Positions 34,831-46,860 of a stretch of 64,000 nt of DNA are shown in pieces. Both the position numbers and the translations under genes were made by a program. How positions within the stretch are numbered: position 1 is the first letter of the stretch; each line of letters starts with the position of its first letter. This stretch comes from Ariolimax columbianus (lineage: Eukaryota > Mollusca > Gastropoda > Stylommatophora > Arionidae). Below the pieces are notes generated by a model, which saw nothing but the letters and a program-made list of their open reading frames with translations, searched no databases and was not told the DNA's origin. Location: assembly GCA_036924085.1 (NCBI GenBank), contig JAVGWX010000004.1, positions 7,130,544-7,194,543 on the forward strand. The letters run 5' to 3'.

Positions 34831-35769
34831 GAATGACAGACAATGGCAAATACCATAAATACGAAATCATCATATCAGTACAGGGACTGGTATTGAAATT
34901 GGTAAATCACGTAATCTCAATGTCCAATGTCCTTATCAGATCGCGTAAGCTAAGTTTATCATATCCTGCACTGTGCCGTTGATCCTGTTAAATTTCTATG
35001 ATTATGAATTATGTTCCTTCTGTGATGGCTTAGTCATCTTAAATTTGAGGGCATATATATTTTCTTTGTCTTTTGGTCTTTACAAAAATGTTGCATTTTC
35101 TGGTAGTTTCTAGGTTCTTCCATCATGATATCAGAATAACGATTACAAAGGTCGTGTAATATTAACATTCAACCCTATTTGATGTATTTTCTTACTGGAA
35201 CTGGCGAAGGTATAGTATAGACAATGATTAAACAGAGTAATGTTTGACTATACTGTTTCTTCTTTCTGCAGGAAAACATAGTCCGTGGTTATAGTCGATG
35301 TTAGCGTGCACTATTAGATTTAACGAACGGCTTTTTTGTATTCAACAGTAACATTATCTGTTGTTTGTATTGTAGTAATCACAGGGGAAGTATGATTGGT
35401 AGGTTACATTCTTAAATCGCTTATATAGATTCAATTTTAATTGACCTGTCAAATTTCATCTACTATTGAGATAATACGAAATGTGTCCAGATTTTCTTGA
35501 TGAGTTCTTTCAAAAAAAAAATCAAACGACTCAAACAAACGTTATTAATGTAAACACATTTGATTCTTGGTGATAATATATTGTTTTATTTTATTTACGG
35601 TTACATTCGTCGGCGCGATTATATTTGTAATAGTAAATGTAGCTCGCATCATCATTACTATATGTTTTATCAGTTCTTCTACTTCTTTATCGAACGATCT
35701 CAGATTTCAACTTGAATGTGTTCAAAGAAAGAAACTGTCATTTCTAACCTGTTGAAACTGCAATATAAA
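34831..35769. other. Unique AT-rich spacer
   Basis: No gene or repeat recognised. Confidence 0.5.
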
Positions 35770-36100
35770 TTGTCTAGTGTTGGCATTGGTGATGACCACA
35801 TACGTTTTCTCTGGGCATCTTATGTCGGGCAATTTTTGCAGCAGATGTGCAGGGGTCATTTTACCCCTACCACCGATGCATTTGTCAGTAGCACATATCT
35901 TCACGTTATTGAATAGACCATACCTCAGTTGACTGTGGTCTGTGTGGATCTTGAAGACCACCACCTGCTCTCTGCATTTAAACTTATGATAAGCATCATT
36001 TGTTTGTGTAGCCAGAAAGCCCTGTTTCCCATTGTTCCATGTGATTGGCAATGCATCTGCATGTAATGTTATCTGACTATATCTCTTCATTGTGACAACG
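35770..36100 (-). pseudogene. Old, diverged LINE-A-related RNase H C-terminus
   Basis: On the minus strand, GFLATQTNDAYHKFKCREQV, VVFKIHTDHSQLRYGLFNNV and GGRGKMTPAHLLQ align with LINE-A GYTKNDAYYQLNRREQVVVF, RLRTGHNRLRYHL and GTGKMTTEHLLQ. Identity is far lower than among the other copies. This is a much older insertion or a sister family. No tail or duplication is visible. Confidence 0.8.
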
Positions 36101-36689
36101 ATAACAAGAACGCCATGATTATGGCCACTAACATGTCGACAGAAGAATTCATGTATCATATTGTGCCTAAGCCAACGCATTATTTGTTCTTGTATCATTT
36201 GCAATAATTGTTCCAGTGCGCCTACCTGAATGAGGATATTGTCGTTGAATCGACCTTGCTTCTAACTCAACATTTTTCATCCAAGGGTATCACATTTCAA
36301 TCGATTACAAGCTTTAAGATTTTTTTTTTTCCATACGCATATGAGTCCATGTTTCAGCCCAACAATGCAATTAGCACATGAGTAGTGATTATTCTTTTCT
36401 TCAGTTCATTGTTCTTTGGAAAGTCTATTTGGCCAATGCACTTAGTTACTAATGTCGGTCTAATTGCGGATATCTTCTGTTATCCTTTATGATTAACGAA
36501 CGCTGAAAAATGACAATTTTTTTTTTTCATGTAGCCTGGCAATGTGTGTACAACGGCAATATCATAGGTGAACACCTTTTTTTAGAAAGTAATCATATCT
36601 AGTTCTATGTAATGTAAGTTGTTTATTTGTGTACTTCTTATTTCTTCGTTTCGTTCATGTCCTGCTTGTGCCTATTAGCATCAGGCTAT

Positions 36690-37645
36690 GAAGAGGTTTC
36701 ATGACCTGACCTTGGCTAGTGCACTGGGAACTTTGCTGCTTCTGTTATTTCTGTTATCCAACGTGTGCGTGGTCGGCCCTTGACTTTGTATCCAGTATAT
36801 GTGTATACCATAGGTATCTGAGGAATAATATCTGGTGTTGGACGTGTCACATGGCCGAATCATTTGGTTCGATGTCTCTTGGTGAGGTTTAGAAACGATG
36901 GTGTACCTAAGTTTCCTAATATCTTCGTGTAGGTGTCCATCCATTACTGTTAGTCCACATATTTCATCTATTTTGTAAGAATATTTCTTTTTTTTTTGCT
37001 TGCCAATGTCCGATTTTGGCACCGATATCACAATGAGGGTAAAAATATCGTACTGGTAAATGTTCTTTTGTATACATTGTAACATGTTTACATTGGTTTG
37101 TCGGAGATGCTTGCCCGATGATTTGACTTGATTTATTACATCTGTGTTGGATTGATCATTTGCCATAAACTGAGATCATATTTCCGCGGTACGTAAAATT
37201 GTCCACCTGCCTTTACTTGTTGGTTATGTATAAATATATTTAATTTTATTGTCATCGTCATAACTTCGATTTTCTCTATGTTGATTTCTATTTGATTTCT
37301 TGTCAAGACTATTGATATGTTCGTTTTTTCTGATGTTGCAATTATTGCTTGGTCATAAGTAAAGAGTTCATTTAAAGGATTACTGAGGTTAACATCACTA
37401 TTATTGCTTTCTTACATATTGCATTAATACATGTGATAAATATTACATGAAATAGTACACAATCTTGCCGTACACATGTCCTAAAGTGAAATGTGTTTCG
37501 GGATATGCTGCGTTGTTTCTTTCGGTATATTGGCTATTCACAGTAATACTTTTACAGGTATTGGTCAAATCGTTTTCTAATGGTGTCCACAACTGGTATA
37601 TAATCACTAGATCGAATGCCTTCTCTTCGTCCACGCATGTAACGT
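36690..37645 (-). pseudogene. RTE-like LINE fragment (RT palm to C-terminus)
   Basis: On the minus strand, recognisable blocks in different frames are DEEKAFDLVIIYQLW (palm A), ELFTYDQAIIATSEKTN (catalytic F/Y-x-DD box reading YDQ, mutated), EDIRKLRYT, and a C-terminus ending SSKVPSALAKVRS, like the DNINNSSK...AKDRxxWR tail of RTE-type elements. Heavily decayed. Confidence 0.68.
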
Positions 37646-38239
37646 GAGTGTCTGAACGTACTCTATTAATAGTGTTCTCCGCTAGTTGTCTGAGTGCGAA
37701 GATTACATTTATACAGCTGGTGTTTCCTAAATAACTTGTGTGCTTTGCTAAGTTGCGGTTCTTTGATCGGTCGTAGTCTTTTCTTTCATAAATTTACAGA
37801 ATACCTTTCCAGTACCGGTAAGCAAATATATTTCTCGTTTCGTGTACTCAACTTCGACATTCCTTTTTTAAATGTAGTAATATATGCGAAAATTGCAACT
37901 TTTGTACAATTTAAATACTGCGTAATAGCCTCTAACGACTAACAAGGAACTACATTCTTTAGTTTACCAGAAAATGCATGTGCTAATTGTCAATGCAGTT
38001 GTGCAACCTCGTTCTGGTTATGGCTCACATTGATGTAACTTACAGTAATGTCGAATTAAATAATCAAATAATTATCAAACCTGCCACTAAAAATAATATA
38101 CGGGATTGAAGCACAACATGTTGCAGACTTCAAATAATAAATGTGTCGATTGTGGACCAAATTAGACCGTAAGTGGCCACATCATTCTAACCGACTAATC
38201 CGTTGAAATTGATCATGTTAACAATTTGCTGTATAAGAA
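37646..38239. other. Unique spacer, no gene seen
   Basis: No recognisable content. Confidence 0.5.
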
Positions 38240-38560
38240 GCGAATTGTGAGAGAACGTCTTGTTGCAGAGACGGAGACGGTTATAATCAGTGTCATGCGT
38301 ATGTGTGATGTGTACGAAATAGATGTAGGCGACATGAGTACATATAGTCGTTGTGCTCAGAGAATCAAAGAATGAGGAAGTCTAAATATGAAGATACTTG
38401 ATCGGTCACACCTTGGGCGTCCTATCACAGTCACAAACGCCGAACTGGAAAAATGCGCTTAGTCTATGGTTCTTACTGATGCACGAATCACTACTCATCA
38501 ACTGGCCTAACAGCTGTCAATCAGCAGTGGTAGTGCAAATGGGTACATAAAGGAGTAATA
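38240..38560 (+). pseudogene. Mariner-type DNA transposon relic, transposase N-terminal HTH region
   Basis: Translating + gives ISVMRMCDVYEIDVGDMSTY, CAQRIKE(stop), DRSHLGRPITVTNAELEKCA(stop) and MVLTDARITTHQLA(stop)QLSIS. The D-R-S-x-x-GRP-x-T-x-T linker followed by a second helix-turn-helix (RITTHQLA ... LSIS) is the signature of mariner/SETMAR-like transposases. The catalytic DDD region and inverted repeats are not found. Three in-frame stops: dead. Confidence 0.7.
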
Positions 38561-38779
38561 CATATCGAAGTGTTTATTTCACAAGGAGTATATATTGTAT
38601 AGAAAGTAGTTGGTATACAGTGATCAATTAATGCCGTTATGCATAGGACAAGTGGCCACACCATTGGAAACAATGTATTACAGACATCACCACATCTATA
38701 AGCAAGCTATATAATTTCGGTACAAACGAGGTTAACTATAGTGGGAAATGTCACAAGAAGAACGTATTGTTTCTTAAAT

Positions 38780-40215
38780 AGTCTCAAAGTAGCTATCTAC
38801 TGTGAATGACGCAATCGTTGAATTTGAAGTAGTCATTTAACATTAAGTAGTAGCTGTACATGAAGTATTCGTTGCACATTAAATAGTCATTGTACACGAA
38901 GTTGATTATGTAGATGCGTTAGTTATCGAACATGAATGAGTTATCGCACATAAAGTAGTCATTATACACGAAGTAGTCATTGGCCATAAAGTAGCCATTA
39001 CACACGAAGTAGTCATTGGACATAAAGTAGCCATTACACATGAAGAAGTCAATGTACATGCAGTAGATGTTCCACTTGAAGGTGCACGTATTCATGCATT
39101 TGTCAGTTTACATATAGCAGTCCATGTACATTTCACACACATCCTAGATTGACTATGGATAAATAATTGCAAATTGAACCGCCACTATGCACGCAACAGT
39201 CAGTGCATATACATCGGCCTTTGAACACTATCAGCCACTGTGCTCACATCAGTAATTGTGTGTGGATCAGCCACTGCTCGTGGAGCACAGTTTGTGTAAA
39301 TAGAGTATTAATTTTACATGGTCTAGTCATCACACATGAAGTAGTCTTCGTACATGTGTTATATATTATATATGTTGAGTAGATGTAACCAAATCAGTCA
39401 GAGCATGTACAAATGTTATGTACATGAATAAGTCATTGCACGTAGATCAGTTATTATACATGAGACATCCACTGTTCATGAAGTAGGAAGTGTACATGAT
39501 GCAGGCAATGTACATGAGGCAGGCATTGTGCATTCTGCATTAATTGTTTAATAATTAGTTTTGCATGGAGATCAGTTTTTGCACATGGATCAGCCATTAT
39601 GATAGCGTAATCATTGTAGAAAGGCGCATCTAAGTTGTCATCGGCTGATTCCCCAGTACCGGAAGTAAAATCTGCGATGTAGAGCTATTGGCCGATCCTT
39701 TGAAATGTTAGACCGCTAACACCTCACACCACTACGACAGTAATGCTTTGTGCTACTTTACGTTAAGCATTGTACATGAATCAGTCATTGTGATTTGGTA
39801 ATTAACTATACCGGAACATTCAATTGTGCATGGAAGAGTCATTGTGATTTGGTAAATGACTCTACAGCAAAGAGTGAGTGTACATGGATAAGTCATTGTG
39901 ATTTGGTAAATAACTCTACATTAAAGAGTAAGTGTACATGGATAAGTCGGTGTACACGCAGAAGTCATTTTGCCTAGAAGTCATTGTACACGGAGACGTT
40001 ATTGTACACGTATAAGTCATTGTACACGGAGAAGTCATTGTCCACGGAGAAGTCATTGTACGTGGAGAATTTATTGTGCAAATCATTGTACGCGGACAGT
40101 TCATTGTTCATGAGTTAGCTAATGTGCACTGAATAGCCAATATATATTACAAAGTATGTGTACATGAAGTAGATATTGCACAAGAAGTTGACAAGAAGTA
40201 GTCACGCATGGAGTT
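38780..40215. repeat. 18-bp minisatellite, degenerate
   Basis: Units such as CACGAAGTAGTCATTGGA and CATAAAGTAGCCATTACA alternate, about 80 imperfect copies. The clearest stretch is 38,940-39,060. It keeps frames open because 18 is a multiple of three. Confidence 0.85.
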
Positions 40216-40379
40216 GGATGGATACAAATCCCCCAAAGCGAGTATTTGCACATCTTCTGTAGAGCCATTATCTGACCTAGTGCTCACTTGCCCTCCTTTC
40301 CTTTGATAAGAATTTTGTATTGTATCATTTATTGCTGTTTCACAATCTACGCATATAACTTTTATTGTTTTAACATATG

Positions 40380-40640
40380 TATTTTTGGATCATGAATCGA
40401 TGTGTTTTCGGGTCACGTTCGTAGCTGTGCTTTTGGATGGTGTCTCTATCTATGTAATTGAGTCACATTCATAGCTGTGTTTTGGATCATGTCTCTGGTT
40501 ATATAATTGTATCATGTCATTCACTTTTGTTTAGCCATGTACTCGCTGTGTTTTTGCATCATATATCGTGTTGCATTTTTGTATTATGCATCTCGTTTAG
40601 TTTTTGTACCATGTCTTTTGGATTGTGATCAAACTACACG
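40380..40640. repeat. Degenerate tandem repeat (TTTTTGGATCATGT-like)
   Basis: Repeats of GTGTTTTTGGATCATGTCTC variants with a loose period of about 55 bp, fading into the next array. Confidence 0.65.
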
Positions 40641-41503
40641 ATTTGTAAGAAAGTGATCAATTTGTAGAATTTATAGGGGTGTTGTCCACCTGTATAATTT
40701 GTATGGGTGTTGTCCACCTGTATAATGTGTATGGGTGTTGTCCAACTGTATAATTTGTATGGGAATTTCCAACTGTAGAATATGTATGGGAGTTGCCCAA
40801 CTGTAAAATGTGTATGGGAGTTGTCCAACTGTAGAATGTTTACGAATGTTGTTCAACTGTATAATTTGTATGGGAGTTGTCCAACTGTAGAATCTGTATG
40901 AGTGTTATCCGACTGTATAATTTGTATGGGAGTTGTCCAACTGTAGAATGTTTACGAATGTTGTTCAACTGTAGAATTTGTATGGGAGTTGTCCAACTGT
41001 AGAATCTGCATGAGTGTTATCCAACTGTATAATTTGTATGGGAGTTGTCCAACTGTAGAATGTGTACGAATGTTGTTCAACTGTAGAATTTGTATGGGAG
41101 TTGTCCAACTGTAGAATTTGTAAGGGAGTTGTCCAACTGTAGTTGTCCAAACTGAAATTGTAGGGATGAGATACAGCTCTAGGATTTCTAGAGCTGTGGT
41201 CAAAATGTAGTTGAAGGACTGTGACACAACTACATGATATGTAAGGTTGCAGTCTAGCGCTAGGAATTTAACGAATGTATCGAATTGTAAGATTTATAGT
41301 GATGTGATGCAACTACAGGTTTTATAAAGAGGTGGTTAAATTGTCGCATTTGTATTGATGTTTACCTATAGGATGTGTTGAGCTCTGGATCCACTGTATG
41401 ATTTGTAGGTTTTTGGTCCAAATGTAGGATGTTTAGAGTTATGGTTTCACTGTATAATTTGTAGAAATGTTGTCCAGCTATAGGATGTGTAGAGTTGTGG
41501 TTC

Positions 41504-41930
41504 TTCTTCTTCTTCTTCATCGTACGCAGTCAGACAGTAAAAATTATTTTTTTCGAAAAAGGCGGCGGTCATCCTGAGGCTATCGACACTGCCATAGAGC
41601 TTGTCTTGTGGTTCCACTGGTGATGACCACATCTGCTCTCTCTGATCCTCGTATGTCGGGCAGTTCTGCCGAAGATGCTCATCGGTCATTTTCCCGGTAC
41701 CACACGGGCATTCGTCGGTACCACCTATCTTCAATTTGTTGAAGAGGTGGTACCTCAGTCTATTGTGGCCAGTGCGCAGTCTAAAGACAACGACCTGCTC
41801 TCTTTTGTTCAACTGGTAATAGGCATCGTTTTTGGTGTAGCCGGTATGTTCAGTTTCCCATTTGGTCATGTATATGGCTTTAATTAGCGGTTTTGACTCT
41901 TCGTACGTCATACTAGTATCTGTTTGTGGT
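41504..41930 (-). mobile_element. LINE-A 3' fragment with 12-bp target-site duplication
   Basis: A 427-bp minus-strand copy from the GAA tail (CTTCTTCTTCTTCATCGTAC on +) back to the YEESKPLIKAIYMTKWETEH part of RNase H. GAGTTGTGGTTC occurs at 41,492-41,503 and again at 41,931-41,942, directly flanking it. The frame is almost free of stops (REQVVVFRLRTGHNRLRYHL, GGTDECPCGTGKMTDEHL), so it is young. The repeat background weakens the duplication slightly, but the boundaries are exact. Confidence 0.93.
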
Positions 41931-42315
41931 GAGTTGTGGTTCAACTGTATGATTTTTAGAAATGTAGTTCAACTGACATATTTATATTCACGTAAAGCAG
42001 CTACCGGATGTGATCGAATGTGGTCCAATTGTAGCATGTGTTGCAATGTGTTCAACACAAGAATTGTAAAACAGAAGGAGTGTGGTCCAAACTTTTTATT
42101 TATTTTTAGAGATGTTGTCCAAATTTTAGATGTTTAGGGATGTAGAGTATATGTACGTTTTGTAGGGATGTTGTCTAACTGGAAGATGTGAATGGATGTT
42201 TTGTAAGAATATTATCCGACTTTAGGATGTTATCAAGCTGTATAATAATGTCTAGCGATGTGTTACACCTGTTGGATATGTAAGCATGTGGTCTAATTGT
42301 AGAATTTGCTTAAGA

Positions 42316-42690
42316 TGTGGTTCTTCTTCTTCTTCGTTCGCTCTCAATCTCCCACTACCAAACCCTGGAAGGGTAAGTAGCAGAATGTAGTCCAGAGAAC
42401 GGAATGCGTTGTGTTGTAGTTTACAGCTTGGCTGCGATATTAGCACCTTTCGGCCCAGCACATCCGACTTTAGCAATCATTTTTTGAGAACCGGTTTAGC
42501 ATTCCCTCTCCGATTCCTTCTACTTAGCCGGTCTGTCCTGTTGCAACCAGTTATCCAGGATCGCCGCGTGGAGGTGTAGAAGGGTCTTAGCAGATATGGT
42601 TCGCTGTCCCTAACGCTAGCAGTCAGCTATGGGTAGCTTACGACTGCAGCTCATGCGCTACTCAGCGTCTTGATCCCAGATGCAGTTCAA
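42316..42690 (-). mobile_element. SINE-like element with GAA tail
   Basis: Read on the minus strand this about 370-bp element ends GATTGAGAGCGAACGAAGAA with further GAA. Its central GCTAAAGTCGGATGTGCTGG core matches the tRNA-SINE core. The head (GCTGAGTAGCGCATGAGCTG...) is not convincingly a tRNA. Its flanks GATGTGGTTC and GATGCAGTTC resemble each other but belong to the minisatellite. The GAA tail matches LINE-A's tail, which suggests LINE-A-driven mobilisation. Confidence 0.7.
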
Positions 42691-42800
42691 CTATAGACTG
42701 TGTTTAAATGTGGTCCAACACTAGTATTTGTAAAGATATTGTCCAGCTCTAGAAATGATTTGTTTTAATGTGGTCCAACTATATTATGTGTCTGGATGTT

Positions 42801-43642
42801 GCCAACAAGAGGATTTGACGGGCTGCAAAATATACGCCGTTGTCCAGTACTCGACAAGCACTGTTTAGACAATATTTGTATTCCATCTCTGATGGAGAAA
42901 TAAAACGTATGATTTACTGAGGTTTTGGAAGCATATCCTGTTGGTGACGAGACCACCATCCCAATCCCAGGTCGACCACACCTGTTTTGCTGCTTAATCA
43001 TAAATGAAAGGATCATATACATAAACATTATGGATCACTAATGGGACTCTTTGAGGTTTAATAACGCGTCTTCTTCAATTTCTTATGTTGGATACCAATT
43101 ATGTACATAACATGATATGCGTCTATAAATACGTGTACATACATATGCAGGCAATGCTTCATTTATGTTTATCGTTTTCGTCATCCCCTCAATGCTCATG
43201 TAAATTGTTAAAATGTATGTATTTGTGTGTGAGTGTGTGAGTGTGTGTGTTTGTGATTGAGTGTTTGTGTGTGTGTGTGTGTGTGGATGTGTTTTCGTCA
43301 TGACAACAGCAATGCTGTCCATTAGAGAAATGTTTGCGATGGTTCGGCTGATAATCCTTTGTTTTGGCCACACAATCAACAGACAAATGGAAGATTTAAC
43401 CAAATCGATAGAGATGTCATTGATTTTATATTCCACACGATCCCTACGATCTTACCTTCATCTCATCCTACCAAGGAAATGATTTGGTACCTCTTACCCT
43501 TTATCTGCAACTACACGTACATCGTCACTGTAATATATATATGTATATCATGTAATGTCAGTAAAATGATTATCGGGATTCAGCAGCTGAAAGTGATGAC
43601 GGTTATGGTTGATTATGCTCTTCTTTTTTTCATCTCATTTAG
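42801..43642. other. Intronic sequence upstream of FTP exon 2
   Basis: Unique sequence containing a short (TG)n at about 43,219-43,292. It ends in a pyrimidine-rich tract TTCTTTTTTTCATCTCATTT plus AG at 43,641-43,642, a strong splice acceptor. Confidence 0.65.
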
Positions 43643-43861
43643 GTGACCATGCATTTCGGATGGTGGGATTTCGTCTAGAAACATACAATACAGCCATGTA
43701 TCCAATAAGTTACCTCCGAGACACAAGTCTGACTTCTCGGCCGGTATACGAAATTCGGTTTCCTCCAGTGCCTCTAATATCTTCATTTAAAATCAAATCG
43801 TCGATTAGTATACCGATTGCTGATAGAGTTCTGAGTATCTGCGAAGTGTTAGCATATGGAT
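43643..43861 (+). CDS. Exon encoding C-terminal half of the F5/8 type C (FTP) domain
   Basis: A 219-bp exon with a strong acceptor (polypyrimidine tract then TTTAG) and donor T|GTAAGT; phase 1 on both sides. The single base carried over from 18,269 plus GT makes Gly, and the reading continues DHAFRMVGFRLETYN, matching the post-YNR strand (R-x-x-GF) of FTP domains. It ends SICEVLAYGC, the closing L-CEV-x-YG strand shared by the family. Phase compatibility and complementary halves make it very likely the partner of the exon at 18,063. The phase 1-1 boundaries are typical of shuffled extracellular modules. The next exon is outside the window or unrecognised. Confidence 0.87.
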
Positions 43862-44099
43862 GTAAGTGGGATTGCGTGCCGTTACCAATAATGAGATATG
43901 TATAATAGTTGTCACACTATCACTAAACAATTAGTGTTGTTATTGCTGTTATTGTTCTTGTTGCTATCCCATTGGTTACATGAGAAAAACGGCTGTTATT
44001 AAGCCGAACTCAATCGTCTTTGTATAGATATTGCTGATCTGCAGGAAACACTCTTCCTCGAAGATGGGTCATTCAGGGAAGACATGTATACCTTATTTT

Positions 44100-46860
44100 G
44101 CAAAGGCAGATGAAAGGAAGAAACCAAACAACATAGTGGTGGGTTTTGCTGTGAAGAACTCGCTGGTGTGCTATTGTGGATTCAGTTAAGGATATGACAG
44201 AATGTTAACAATCAGATTGTCTACTGTCTGTGAATTCATAACACGTATCGCTGCCTACGCTCCGAGGCTCACATCAGCGGAAGATGCAAATAATTCATTA
44301 TATGTAGAGTTAGACAATGCAGTGAATGCAATTCCAAAAGCTGACTGCCTATACATACTTGGTGAGCTTCTTCTTTTTATGCGTTCGTTCTCGATCTACT
44401 GCTACCAAGTCCTGAACAGAGCTTTACAAGTAGCAGGATGTAGTATTTAGAACGGAATGCGCTGTGACGCTAGTTTACATTTTGCCAGCTATATTTGCAT
44501 CTGTCGGTCCGACACATCCGTCTTCAGCACCACTTGGTGATCTAAATGTTCTAGTGGGATCAGACTCCATTCCATGGCTAGTCTGTTTAGGAAAACACAT
44601 TATTGGGCGCATTAAAAGAATTGGACAATGGCTGCTGGAATTCTGCACAAAAAAAGACTCTTCATCTGAAACTCCTATTTTGCAACAAAACGATCGCCTT
44701 AAGGTATCTGACTGTGATACTGACCACGCGTTGGTCGTTACCTGCGTCAAGGTGAGACCTAAGAGGATCTTCCACCGCGAAGCGAAAACCGCTTTTAAAG
44801 ATACAGTTAGTCAACACCAAGGGTCCAGAAAAGTAATTCAGGTTCCAACGTCAGCTTGGAGATATTATCGCTGATACATCAGTATACAGCACATCTAGTG
44901 AAATGGCGGATGTAATCAAAGAAGCTGCCATCAAAACAGCGGTAACAGCTTTTGAAATTAGAGAACTCAGAAATCAAGACTTTGTCGAGGACAATAGTCG
45001 GATACGGCAACCTTTGATTGAAAGGAAAATGACAGCACTACTAAGAAACAAAGATAAAACAATACGCAACCATATCAATGTATTGAAACATGCAGAAAAG
45101 CGGTGCAAAGAACAGTTAGACAGTGTACACATAACTATTGGATACAGTTATGTGAGAATATCTAAGATGCATTCAATAATGGTAACATCAGAGACATGCA
45201 TGAAGGGATAAAGAAAGCCATGGGCTTAAAAGTTAAAAAAAAGACTACGCAACTAAACTATTTATCTGGGGTGATCATCACTGATAAGAGGAAGCAGTTA
45301 GACAGATGGGTAGAGCACTTTCTCATCTGGACTCGCTGTCAACAATGGTAGACGTTAACTCCGCTATTGCTGACCTTGTTTCTGGAAAGGCTCCAGGAAA
45401 TGATAGAATCCCAATAGAACTCATCAGGAATTGAAATCACACACTTGCTCCACAGATACACACGTGTATAACATTTTGCTGCAATGATGGACAGGCCCTC
45501 ATGATTTCAAAGATTAGATCATTGTAACCATGTACAAGAATAAAGTCGACCGGAGTGACTGCAACACTTACAGAGGAATTTCGCGTATGTGTATCGTTTG
45601 GAGAATACTTGCCAGAATTGTTCTGCACAGACTCCAGGTCCTTCGACAACAGGTTTACCCACAGTCACAGTTCGGTTGTCGTGGGAGAAAGGTCAACCAG
45701 ATATATAATATTATCGTTACGACAGTTGCACCAGAAATGCAGAGAAAAAAAGCAGCCAATGTATTTTGCCTTAATAGATATCACGAAAGTATATGACTTT
45801 GTCAGTCGTGTAGGTATGTCTGTTCAAAGCGCTCACGAGCATTGGTTGCCTACTGATTCTTCTGAGCATTATCGAGTCGCTCTCCACTGACATGAAAAGA
45901 ACCCTCAACTGTGACGGTGCCCCCTAAGAAGAATTTGCAATCAGGTGCGGAGTAAAATAGAGTTGTGTGCTTGTTCCAACCAGCTTGACATATATTTCTC
46001 ACTTCTTTTCAAGCATGCATTTTGTTACCACATTCTCGCACATATGGTGGCCTATTCGCTTTCCAAATTTTGAAAGCGATAACCAAATAAAAAACAGGGT
46101 ACTGATGAGAGAACCGCCCTTTGCAGATGTGACGCAATTACGTTTCACTCAGAGTTTGAACTGCAAATCTGTACTATCTGCATTTTCGGATGCCTGCAGT
46201 GAGGTTTGGTTAACAATCAGCAAAACGCAAAAACAAGTTATGGTCCAAGGTACAAACACACCATAAGTAATTTCCATTGAAGATGAGGTTCTCGATACAG
46301 TAAACGTCAGTTGACGTACGTGCAATACGTACAGTCAATAATAAACTATCCCTGCAACAATATAGCAATATCAGGATAAGAAAGGAAAAACAAACAATGA
46401 GAAGATTAACAGAAAAAGTCGGGGAGAACAAGTAGCTCACTGTTAAAATAAAAACAATGTTTCAGCAGACCTGTGTGCTCAGCACCCTTCTTTATCACAC
46501 CAAGACATGATCTACCTACATGAAACAAGACAGGCAGCTAAACAGCTATCGCATGAAGTGGCTGAGCAGATTCATGGGGGTGCGGTGGCAAGGCAAGATC
46601 ACTAACCCAGAGGTATTGGAGAGAAAAGGCGATGTCACAATCATGTCCATGCTTAAGTTTTGAAGACTCCGATGGCTGGGACACATTTTGAGGATGGGTG
46701 ATGCAGAATACCAAAATATCTTCTCTATGGGGATTTACAGTTGGGGTCTGGAGGCCGGCCACTACTTCGGTACAAGGATGTTTGCAAGCGGGATATGAAT
46801 GGTGCAGGCATCGATGTTAAGTCCCAGAAACAGGACTACATGGATCGTGTTACATGGAGG
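44100..46860 (+). mobile_element. RTE/CR1-like LINE (endonuclease and RT), degenerate
   Basis: Endonuclease blocks: TVCEFITRIAAYAPRLTSAE, DNAVNAIPKADCLYILG (interrupted by a SINE-like insert), DLNVLVGSDSIPW and DTDHALVVTCVKVRPKRIFH. Linker and RT blocks: SGKAPGNDRIPIELI, DCNTYRGISRMCIVWRILAR, QSQFGCRG, ALIDITKVYDFVSR, MREPPFADVTQL (FADD reduced to FADV), KTQKQVMVQG, and the C-terminal RRLRWLGH and LLRYKDVCKRDMN near 46,660-46,800. Frameshifts and stops throughout. The family is widespread in molluscs and often annotated as craniofacial-development-protein-2-like. Confidence 0.83.
44366..44531 (-). mobile_element. SINE-like insertion with 9-bp duplication
   Basis: ACTTGGTGA at 44,357-44,365 recurs at 44,532-44,540. 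Between them lies a minus-strand element whose tail reads GAACGAACGCATAAAAAGAA and GAAGC. Its core (GAAGACGGATGTGTCGGACC) matches the SINE core at 42.45 kb. Removing it rejoins CLYILG to the DLNVLVGSD block of the host LINE endonuclease, which confirms the boundaries. Confidence 0.85.

Larger units (their letters stand above)
40645..42800. repeat. 28-bp minisatellite, interrupted by two retroelements
   Basis: Units of 28 bp containing ATTTGTATGGGAGTTGTCCA followed by ACTGTATA. They are well ordered at 40,680-41,140 and degenerate afterwards. The array is interrupted by a LINE-A 3' fragment (41,504-41,930) and a SINE-like element (42,316-42,690). Confidence 0.9.

Noticed and set aside
44903..45211. 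Independent small gene of 102 codons
   Set aside because: It is collinear with the linker between endonuclease and RT of the RTE/CR1-like LINE at 44.1-46.9 kb.
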